Notes under the pieces: model-generated
The model's database searches: none
Seen by the model: the letters and a program-made list of their open reading frames with translations, nothing else
Told to the model about the DNA's origin: nothing
NCBI GenBank assembly: GCA_945787105.1
Contig: CALZGZ010000044.1
Coordinates: 1 to 35,180 of the forward strand
Direction: 5' to 3'
Length of the DNA: 35,180 nt
Source: an uncultured Gammaproteobacteria bacterium
Lineage (GTDB): Bacteria; Pseudomonadota; Gammaproteobacteria; Arenicellales; JAANXG01
Shown: piece by piece, positions 1-6,489 of the stretch
How positions within the stretch are numbered: the stretch's first letter is position 1
Layout of the letters: every line of letters starts with the position of its first letter
Translations under genes and position numbers: made by a program

Positions 1-1142
1 AACGCGCGAGCGAAAGCCCGGATGTCGTCGACCAGCAGATCGGGCCGCTCCAGTGCCGCGAAGTGACCGCCGCGCGGCATCTCGGTCCAGCGCGCGACGT
101 TGTAGATACGCTCGACATAGGACCGCGGCGGCCAGGACAGGAGTTCGGCTGGAAACAAGGCTACTGCCGTCGGCACTTCGACACGTTTGCCTTCGCGTGA
201 CAGTATGCGACCGCCTTCTTCGCGCCTTCCATAGTAGATCCACGAAGCGGTGTTGAAGGTGCCGGTGACCAGATAGACCATGATGTTCGTCAGTAGCAGG
301 TCCTTGGTGTGCACGCTTTCGATGTCGTCGCCATCGATATCGGACCACGACTTGAACTTTTCGATAATCCAGGCGGCGACGCCGACGGGGCTGTCCATCA
401 TCGCGTAACTCAAGGTCTGCGGCTTGGTCGCCTGCTGCGTCCGGTAACCGTTCTCCATTAACTGCTCACGCTTGAATTCAACAGACCAGGCCTCTTCCTC
501 CGGCCCCTGCGGACCATCGGGGTGGCGCATCGTCATGATGTTGATGTGGATAGCCTGGCACGCTTGCGCGTGGTCGAACCCGAGCCAAGTCGAAACGGCC
601 CCGCCCCAGTCGCCGCCCTGGGCCAAATAGCCGTCGTATCCCAGCACCTCGGTCATCAATGTATCGAACAGGCCGGCCACCTTGCGTGGTCCGATCGGGC
701 GCGGCGGACGACCCGAGAAGCCGAACCCGGGCAACGACGGCGCCACGACATCGAACGCATCGTCTACGTCGCCGCCGAAACGCTCTGGATGGGCCAGCGG
801 CTCGATGATGTCGAGAAATTCGACGATCGAACCAGGCCAGCCATGGCTGATGATCAGCGGCAGGGACGCAGGCCCGCTGCCCTTCTCGTGAATAAAGTGG
901 AGGTCGATGCCGTCGACGGGGGCAGTATAGTGAGAGAACCGGTTGATCGCCGCTTCGTGCTTGCGCCAATCGAAATCATCGAGCCAATACGCACAAAGCT
1001 CCTTCATGTATTCCAGATTGGTGCCGTAAGCCCAACCCCCATCATCGGGCATTTCGTGCCAGGGGTATTCCGCGACCCGGGTGCGGATACGATCGAGGGT
1101 CTCGTCAGGGACGTTGATGCGAAAGGGATGAATGCCTGTCAT
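1..1142 (-). CDS. Epoxide hydrolase, alpha/beta-hydrolase fold (C-terminus cut by window edge)
   Basis: Likely hydrolyses epoxides to diols in the cytoplasm. About 380 residues are visible and the frame is still open at base 1, so only a few residues should be missing. The N-terminus (MTGIHPFRINVP) has the features of the epoxide-hydrolase N-terminal domain. HGWPGS near residue 100 is the oxyanion-hole motif. GGDWGG near 176-181 holds the expected nucleophilic Asp178. GGHFAALE near 358-365 supplies the catalytic His360. The ATG at 1142 has GAGG about seven bases upstream. It lies on the same strand as hemN, about 200 bases downstream of it, and shows no link to the cytochrome genes. The family is clear; the substrate cannot be told, and some members act as juvenile-hormone-type or promiscuous hydrolases. 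Confidence 0.9.
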   Translation of the reverse strand, partial: MTGIHPFRINVPDETLDRIRTRVAEYPWHEMPDDGGWAYGTNLEYMKELCAYWLDDFDWRKHEAAINRFSHYTAPVDGIDLHFIHEKGSGPASLPLIISHGWPGSIVEFLDIIEPLAHPERFGGDVDDAFDVVAPSLPGFGFSGRPPRPIGPRKVAGLFDTLMTEVLGYDGYLAQGGDWGGAVSTWLGFDHAQACQAIHINIMTMRHPDGPQGPEEEAWSVEFKREQLMENGYRTQQATKPQTLSYAMMDSPVGVAAWIIEKFKSWSDIDGDDIESVHTKDLLLTNIMVYLVTGTFNTASWIYYGRREEGGRILSREGKRVEVPTAVALFPAELLSWPPRSYVERIYNVARWTEMPRGGHFAALERPDLLVDDIRAFARA

Positions 1143-1346
1143 GCACGCACCTCGTTGATGAAATGGTGGGCCGAGAATTAGCCGCCTCGGCTGAGTCCGC
1201 AATGAGCAGTACCGACCGCATCGCTAGCAATCATGAACAGCCTTATTCAATGATCTATCCGATCGCCAACGGACCATAAGCCAGGACCGCTGTTGGCTGG
1301 TTTCGGTTATTTCGGGCTCGAGTATGTCGCCGCTGGCGTGTGAGTG

Positions 1347-2750
1347 CTAGATGACCTTGGAAAAGGTGTGCGCTTCACCCTCATTATTGAGATAGTAATC
1401 GAATACCATGCAGATGTTTCGGATCAGCAAACGTCCCTTGGGTGAGACCTCGATGTTTTGATCTTCCACGGTAAGCAATTCATCGACCTCCAGTTTTCGT
1501 AATGCCTCGATTTCCGGCGCGAAATAAGATGCAAATTCGATGTTAAAACGGTTCTCGACATCGCGTGCACCCAAAGAGAAATGACAAATGAGCTCACCAA
1601 TCACATGGCGCCGCAAAAGATCGTCCTTGTTCAGTTCAATACCGCGAAACACCGGCAATTCACCTTTGTCTAGAATCGCGTAGTATTCATCCACCGTACG
1701 AACATTCTGGCTGTAGGTATTTCCGACGCTTCCGATTCCGGTGACCCCCATAGCGATCAGGTCACAGTCAGAGTGCGTGGAGTAACCTTGAAAATTGCGA
1801 TACAGCTTGCGTTCACGCTGAGCGATGGCTAGTTCATCGTTAGGCTTGGCGAAATGATCCATGCCGATATAAACGTAGCCCGCATCCGTCAAACGCTCGA
1901 TCGTAAGCCTGAGTATCGCCAACTTCTCCGACGGCACCGGGAGTTCGTCCGCGTTGATCTGACGCTGGGTCTTGAAGCGGTCCGGCAAGTGCGCGTAATT
2001 GAATATAGACAACCGATCGGGATCGGCATCGATGATCCGGTCGATGGTACGGGCAAAGGTCTCACGGCTCTGGAGAGGCAGGCCGTAGATCAAATCGACG
2101 TTCACGGATTTGAAACCCACGCGCCGCGCGGCGTTCATGACCGCAAGGGTTTGTTCCTCACTCTGAATGCGATTTACCGCCTTTTGTACATCCGGCTCAA
2201 AATCCTGCACCCCCAGGCTCAGGCGGTTAAAACCGATTTGCCTCAACAACGCCATGGTCTCGGCGTCGGCCTCCCTGGGATCGACTTCGATCGAATACTC
2301 CCCCTGATCATCATTACGCAGTTGAAAGTGATCACCTGTCACCCGCATCAGCTCTATCATCTGCACGTGACTCAGAAAAGTCGGCGTGCCCCCGCCCCAG
2401 TGCAGTTGGTCGACAACCCGATTACGATCGAATAACTCGCTTTGCGCACCAATCTCCTGATGCAGGTGTGCCAGATAGGGAATCGCGTGTTTTCGATTCT
2501 TGGTGACGATCTTGTTGCAGGCGCAATAGAAACAAACCGTGTCACAAAACGGAATATGAAAATACAGCGATAACGGCCGGGCATTGATGCCAACATTGGT
2601 CGCGCGCGCGCGCGCGCGATAGGCATCGGCGCCAAACGACTCGTGAAACTGCACTGCCGTCGGGTATGACGTGTAACGCGGGCCGGCCTGATCGTAACGG
2701 CGTATCAAGGCCTCGTCGAATTCCAAGCTCTGTAATCGAGATCCAGTCAT
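1347..2750 (-). CDS. hemN: Oxygen-independent coproporphyrinogen III oxidase HemN
   Basis: A radical-SAM enzyme that decarboxylates coproporphyrinogen III to protoporphyrinogen IX without oxygen, in the cytoplasm. The 467 residues match the usual HemN length of about 455-470. The N-terminus carries the YTSYPTA motif. FHIPFC then leads into the CxxxCxxC cluster motif (Cys69, Cys73, Cys76) plus the extra Cys78 of true HemN. GGGTPTFL follows near residue 119. It lies just downstream of the large cytochrome locus on the same strand but is separated from it by about 360 bases, so it probably has its own promoter. Anaerobic haem supply fits the many haem proteins nearby. I found no convincing FNR box upstream. 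Residues 45-50 are an Arg-Ala repeat encoded by an alternating CG tract. HemN is favoured over the shorter HemW because of its length and Cys78. Confidence 0.97.
   Translation of the reverse strand: MTGSRLQSLEFDEALIRRYDQAGPRYTSYPTAVQFHESFGADAYRARARATNVGINARPLSLYFHIPFCDTVCFYCACNKIVTKNRKHAIPYLAHLHQEIGAQSELFDRNRVVDQLHWGGGTPTFLSHVQMIELMRVTGDHFQLRNDDQGEYSIEVDPREADAETMALLRQIGFNRLSLGVQDFEPDVQKAVNRIQSEEQTLAVMNAARRVGFKSVNVDLIYGLPLQSRETFARTIDRIIDADPDRLSIFNYAHLPDRFKTQRQINADELPVPSEKLAILRLTIERLTDAGYVYIGMDHFAKPNDELAIAQRERKLYRNFQGYSTHSDCDLIAMGVTGIGSVGNTYSQNVRTVDEYYAILDKGELPVFRGIELNKDDLLRRHVIGELICHFSLGARDVENRFNIEFASYFAPEIEALRKLEVDELLTVEDQNIEVSPKGRLLIRNICMVFDYYLNNEGEAHTFSKVI
2601..2618. repeat. (CG)9 dinucleotide tract inside hemN
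   Basis: Nine uninterrupted CG units lie within the hemN reading frame and encode Arg-Ala-Arg-Ala-Arg-Ala (residues 45-50), just before the beta-strand that leads to the Fe-S cysteine motif. Gain or loss of one unit would shift the frame and truncate the enzyme. Alternating CG of this length can also adopt Z-DNA. Confidence 0.95.
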
Positions 2751-3108
2751 TGTTAGATCATATGCCTATTTCGGCCCCGGTGAGTCGATAGCGTGCCAAC
2801 ACGTCGTGATCCGCGTTGCCGGTCCGCCCCCGTCAAAATATTCGTTGGCGTGCCTCCAGCCAGCATCTACCGCTTATCATCAGGATGATTATCTATACGT
2901 CTATTGTAGCCCGTTTAGTGCTGCGCGGGCGGCCGGTTTTTAGAGTAACACGCACAAAGGATCCTGCACTTAGAATGCGAGATGCGGTCCTCGGCACCAG
3001 AATAGAAGCTTGCAGCGGCGGGCGGGATGCGCGCCGTTACCCGATTCTACGCAATCGTGGCTGTCGGGTTTTCATTATTTCCGACGCCCGATATCGACCA
3101 TCCATGCG
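2751..3108. other. Intergenic region upstream of hemN
   Basis: A 358-base stretch between hemN and the dihaem cytochrome gene. No convincing gene is seen; the short plus-strand frames here lack a ribosome site and any recognisable protein. It contains a 14-base inverted repeat, ATCATC-AG-GATGAT, at 2876-2889, about 130 bases upstream of hemN, which could be an operator. It should also contain the hemN promoter and the end of the cytochrome transcript, but I see no strong terminator. Confidence 0.5.
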
Positions 3109-3804
3109 TCACTTTGACGACGTCTTGTGCCCCCCGAGTCGCGCATAGTACCGCGCTAGGCCACGCAGTTCCTCGTCTGTCAGCCGGCCGGTCAGATCGC
3201 ACATACTATTATAGACATCACGGGCACGGTCTCGCTGCGCAAACAGTTGCATCGTCGCCAGGAAATATTCGAACTTCTGGCCGCCGATGGCCGGCGTATC
3301 GATGGGCGCCCCCTCGCCACGCACACCATGACACCCCGCGCAGGCGGTAAGACCCCGTGTCTGGTCACCGCGCTCCACCAATTTTGAAATCCCCTCCGAT
3401 ACTGGAGCCTGAGACAAGTCCGGCTCAGCAGGCTCCAAGGATGCATACCATGCAGCGACGTCCGCCATGTCCTGATCACTTAGCCGGCGCACTCGACGTC
3501 TCATCGGGTTGTGATTGCGCGGCCCCTTCGCCTTGTAGTGCTGCAACTGCTTATAGGTATAGGCGCGCACCTGTCCGGCGAGATTCGGTACCCCGGGCTC
3601 AACCCCGATACCGTTTTCGCCGTGACAATGGCTACAGCGTTCTGCGATCTGTTTGCCCCGCGCCACGTCACCGCTATCTACCAGCTTTTGTTCCACCACG
3701 GTCCACATCACACTCGGACGCGGCGGCATCTTGGTGGACTGGGCACAGACGCCGCCAACCCAGAACAGCACCATGGAACCGATTACCACGCGCGAAATCT
3801 TCAT
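3109..3804 (-). CDS. Dihaem class I cytochrome c (cytochrome c4-like)
   Basis: A periplasmic dihaem electron carrier of 231 residues. Residues 1-21 form a Sec signal peptide ending in GGVCAQS. Two class I cytochrome c domains follow: CSHCH at residues 57-61 with Met101 as likely sixth ligand, and CAGCH at 155-159 with Met201. Each domain has the usual NLAGQ or AIGGQ segment and a C-terminal helix (DMADVAAWYASL, ELRGLARYYARL). Size and domain order match the cytochrome c4 family, which shuttles electrons to terminal oxidases or other periplasmic acceptors. The ATG at 3804 has a strong AGGGAGGA ribosome site. A sigma70-like promoter lies about 60 bases upstream, so it can be transcribed apart from the upstream cytochrome operon. 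The redox partner is unknown. Confidence 0.93.
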   Translation of the reverse strand: MKISRVVIGSMVLFWVGGVCAQSTKMPPRPSVMWTVVEQKLVDSGDVARGKQIAERCSHCHGENGIGVEPGVPNLAGQVRAYTYKQLQHYKAKGPRNHNPMRRRVRRLSDQDMADVAAWYASLEPAEPDLSQAPVSEGISKLVERGDQTRGLTACAGCHGVRGEGAPIDTPAIGGQKFEYFLATMQLFAQRDRARDVYNSMCDLTGRLTDEELRGLARYYARLGGHKTSSK

Positions 3805-3868
3805 AGTTATCCTCCCTTGGTAACAGCGAGATATCTGATCTTTCCGGAAGTACTTGGGATAGTAAATG

Positions 3869-3897
3869 ACTATATTAGAGTATGTGAAATATCACAA
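3869..3897 (-). promoter_or_regulatory. Sigma70-like promoter with palindromic operator for the dihaem cytochrome
   Basis: Read on the minus strand, TTGTGA (3897-3892) and TATAGT (3874-3869) are separated by 17 bases, a good -35/-10 pair about 60 bases upstream of the start codon. The perfect palindrome TGTGA-N4-TCACA occupies 3883-3896 and overlaps the -35 box and spacer. Crp/Fnr-family proteins bind TGTGA-type half-sites, although Crp itself uses a six-base gap. The position over the core promoter suggests repression. Regulator identity is inference. Confidence 0.5.
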
Positions 3898-4002
3898 CAT
3901 CGGGCGTCACAATATCATCCAGCCTGAGTCCGTTCGCAATATTCGCGCCCTTACATCGCCACGACCATTTTTCGAATCGTTATCACTTGTTCGCGGGCCC
4001 GC

Positions 4003-4647
4003 TTATCGCCGGGATTCACGCGCTGCCGGCACCACGGACGAGCCGGCGGTGACACATCGCGGATCCGGCGTACCCTTCACTGCTCGCTGCCGCTGCGCCG
4101 ATTGCCACTCCCCGAGCGCAGCGCGTGCCTTATCGGCGAAGCGATCTTTGGATTTCGACAAGTGCAGGTAGGTACGCATGGAACCGATCGCAGCACCCGC
4201 ATCGCAGAGACTTTCCAATGCGACCGCGAGTCCATAGTAAGCGTTCACCTGTTGCGGGTTAAGCTCGATGGCGGAACGGAAAAAATCCCGCGCCGCCGCA
4301 TATCGTTGCTGCCCCAATAATGCAAACCCCATGTTGGCATGGGCCTCGGGCATCTTTGGCACCAACTGGAGCAGCCGGTGCAGCGCCGCGACCGCATAGT
4401 CGTATTGCCTGGCGTGCAGCATGAATTTGGCTTGTTCAAACCGCTCGGCAATTTCTGGTTCACGCATGACATGCACATGGGCGGTCTCGGTCGATTGAGA
4501 CGGCTCACTGCGTGCTTGCTTCGGCGATGGCGTTGATGCCAGCCATAAGCCCTGACCGGAGGTTAACGCGAGCACCAACCCCAATAACATCACCGCCGCG
4601 CCGGTAACCCACAGCGCTGTGTATCTGAGATCGGCACTGCGTCTCAT
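4003..4647 (-). CDS. Membrane-anchored TPR-repeat protein
   Basis: A 214-residue protein with one N-terminal membrane segment (about residues 11-30) and a periplasmic domain holding at least two tetratricopeptide repeats (about 65-155; QYDYAVAALHRLLQLVPKMP and the repeat after it, which ends in AIELNPQQ). Its ATG lies within the stop codon of ccsA (ATGA, 4644-4647), so the two are translationally coupled. That coupling suggests a role in cytochrome c maturation, perhaps holding apocytochromes for ResB/CcsA as the TPR domain of CcmH/CycH does in System I. This role is inferred from context only. The frame stays open far upstream, but the extension is the ccsA region read in another frame and was not used. 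The C-terminus is basic and low in complexity. Confidence 0.8.
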   Translation of the reverse strand: MRRSADLRYTALWVTGAAVMLLGLVLALTSGQGLWLASTPSPKQARSEPSQSTETAHVHVMREPEIAERFEQAKFMLHARQYDYAVAALHRLLQLVPKMPEAHANMGFALLGQQRYAAARDFFRSAIELNPQQVNAYYGLAVALESLCDAGAAIGSMRTYLHLSKSKDRFADKARAALGEWQSAQRQRAVKGTPDPRCVTAGSSVVPAARESRR

Positions 4648-5468
4648 AAAATCCCCTGGTGTGGCGCCAGGCTCAGGAATGGCACGCCAAAAAAGGTCAA
4701 AAATGCAACCAAAAACACCCCGATAATCATCCACCAACCGGTCCATAGCGGAAGTGGGTAGGTAACACGTAAATGCAGCGAGACCCCAAGCGTCAACCAG
4801 GTGATGAAGGCCCATGTCTCGAGGGGGTCCCAGGCCCAATATCTGCCCCACGCATCCTGCGCCCACACCGCCCCCGCGATCAGCATCAAGCTGTGGAACA
4901 CGAACGCCAACGCCATGAATCGCCATGCCAGGGCATCCAGAGTCTCGTCGCCGGGTAATGCCGTGAACACGTTGCGCACGGCCCCGCTTTTACGCAGCAA
5001 TAACACACCAGCGATGCCCACCGCGACGAGACACAATCCTAGAAACACCTTGCCCACGCCCACGTGTACCCACAGCCAGACGTTATCGTAAGTAGCCGGC
5101 AGCCGGCTGGGTTCGGCAGAAACGATGAGCAACCAAAGCCCTAAAAGCAACAGAATCGGCAACGCGACGACAGAACCGGGACGCACCCAGGTGATGCGCC
5201 AATACGCAATGGTGTAAATCAAACCCAGACTGAACAGATTACTCAGCAGGATTTCGAACATGGTTAGAAAGGGTCCGTATCCGATACGCATCCAGCGCTC
5301 GGCGATGCTGAACGCGAACAGCGCAACACCGGTAACCAACGAGACCAAGATCAAACGGTCGTGAGACCGACGCGTAAAGGCGCCATGCCAGGCAGCCGCG
5401 GTGCTCGCGGCATACCCGGCCAGCCCGCCCCATAGCCACACCGATTCAGACACCAACGGCGGAACCAT
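4644..5468 (-). CDS. ccsA: System II cytochrome c haem-ligation protein CcsA (ResC)
   Basis: An integral membrane protein of 274 residues that pairs with ResB to export haem and attach it to CXXCH motifs in the periplasm. The tryptophan-rich haem-handling motif WGRYWAWDP is at residues 207-215. Conserved-type histidines sit at 135, 192 and 232, and about eight hydrophobic segments are visible. It fits the short CcsA/ResC form. The chosen ATG at 5468 overlaps the end of resB by 23 bases; the open frame continues upstream, but that part is resB read in another frame. It overlaps the TPR gene by ATGA. Its place inside a multihaem cytochrome operon suggests that it serves these cytochromes. Confidence 0.93.
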   Translation of the reverse strand: MVPPLVSESVWLWGGLAGYAASTAAAWHGAFTRRSHDRLILVSLVTGVALFAFSIAERWMRIGYGPFLTMFEILLSNLFSLGLIYTIAYWRITWVRPGSVVALPILLLLGLWLLIVSAEPSRLPATYDNVWLWVHVGVGKVFLGLCLVAVGIAGVLLLRKSGAVRNVFTALPGDETLDALAWRFMALAFVFHSLMLIAGAVWAQDAWGRYWAWDPLETWAFITWLTLGVSLHLRVTYPLPLWTGWWMIIGVFLVAFLTFFGVPFLSLAPHQGIL

Positions 5469-6489
5469 CCGTAACTCGTCGCTTACTCCGCTCAGTCGCA
5501 ACACCAGGCAGCGGTTGCGACCAGATCTTGGTCCAGAAGTGCCACACCAGTCCCAACACCGCGATGAAGGCCGCCGCGAACAACCAGGATAAGGTAGCAT
5601 CGTAAAAGACTTCGTAACCCATCCACATGCGCAGGCCCTGATAGCGTAAGCGGCCACCGGGCACTCGAATCTCGTCACCCGCTGTGAGCACCTGTACTCG
5701 CCCGCTTTGCAGTGCCACCTTGACCGCACCTGCCGCATCACGGCTGTCCAGTGTCCACGACCGGTCCAGCGGCACCTGCTGCGGAAGCTGAAGTTCGACC
5801 TCGATTTCGCTACCACCCGGTGTCGTCCAACGGCGAATTTGCTTCCAGTCGCGCAGCGGATACGAGGAAAGATGAATCGCCGCGGTACTGGCTTGACCAT
5901 GGTCACCGAGCCAGTTGAACAGCACCGCATAACCCTTGTTGGAGGTCGTGTAGAAGCGGTAACCCGCGGCCTCGAACGGTACATTGTCACCAAAACTGAC
6001 CATGCCCCGCTGCTCATGCGTGGCCACCTGACTTCGAGTGCGGCCGCGCTGTAATCCCGGCGCATACGCGACGGACAGCGGGCCCTGGCGAAAGTAAACC
6101 GCGGCCAGCCGGTCGTGTGGATGCCATGGACCCTCACGGACGGTCTGCACCATGTCCGGCGTAAACATCTGACCCTGGGTGATCTCCAAACGCCCCTTGA
6201 ACTGAGTCATCTGGCCTACGGCGGCCACTACGATCACCGCCACCAGACCATAATGAAATACGAGCAGTCCAGCCTGACGGCGGAACCGGGGATTCGTGAT
6301 CAGCGCGCTCACCAGGTTCAGGAAAAGCATCACCAGTGGCGCAACCACATAACCCACCGGGGCATTGGTCATCTTGTAGCTTGCCAACACACCTATTGCG
6401 AGCGCGAACATGCCGACCAGAGTTAGTTTCAACGAAGCGAGGCGGCGCAGCATCATCACGGCGGATTCGAACATACCTGGGCCATCCAC
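5446..6489 (-). CDS. resB: System II cytochrome c biogenesis protein ResB (CcsB)
   Basis: The partner of CcsA in haem export and covalent attachment to apocytochromes. The 347 residues hold three membrane segments near the N-terminus (about 18-37, 45-64 and 72-92), a large periplasmic domain, and a fourth membrane segment near 304-322, which is the ResB arrangement. The segment LASLKLTLVGMFALAIGVLA is typical of the ResB N-terminus. The start is a GTG at 6489 inside the end of the 11-haem cytochrome gene, with GGGGAAGG just upstream; an in-frame ATG at 6474 is an alternative. Overlap with both neighbours indicates one polycistronic message. The sequence is shorter than fused ResB-CcsA proteins, and the two functions are separate genes here. 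Confidence 0.92.
   Translation of the reverse strand: MDGPGMFESAVMMLRRLASLKLTLVGMFALAIGVLASYKMTNAPVGYVVAPLVMLFLNLVSALITNPRFRRQAGLLVFHYGLVAVIVVAAVGQMTQFKGRLEITQGQMFTPDMVQTVREGPWHPHDRLAAVYFRQGPLSVAYAPGLQRGRTRSQVATHEQRGMVSFGDNVPFEAAGYRFYTTSNKGYAVLFNWLGDHGQASTAAIHLSSYPLRDWKQIRRWTTPGGSEIEVELQLPQQVPLDRSWTLDSRDAAGAVKVALQSGRVQVLTAGDEIRVPGGRLRYQGLRMWMGYEVFYDATLSWLFAAAFIAVLGLVWHFWTKIWSQPLPGVATERSKRRVTDGSAVGV

Noticed and set aside
478-969. 163-codon minus-strand open frame at the left edge
   Set aside because: It is a shadow of the epoxide hydrolase, which reads in another frame of the same strand with clear catalytic motifs and runs off the edge.
2816-3148. Plus-strand open frame upstream of hemN
   Set aside because: No ribosome site, biased Arg-rich composition and overlap with the dihaem cytochrome gene.
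4003-4926. 307-codon version of the TPR protein
   Set aside because: The extension is ccsA read in another frame; the ATG overlapping the ccsA stop gives a normal membrane anchor.
4644-6137. 497-codon version of CcsA
   Set aside because: The N-terminal ~220 residues are the resB region read out of frame (Arg/Cys-rich, not membrane-like); CcsA similarity starts at the ATG at 5468.
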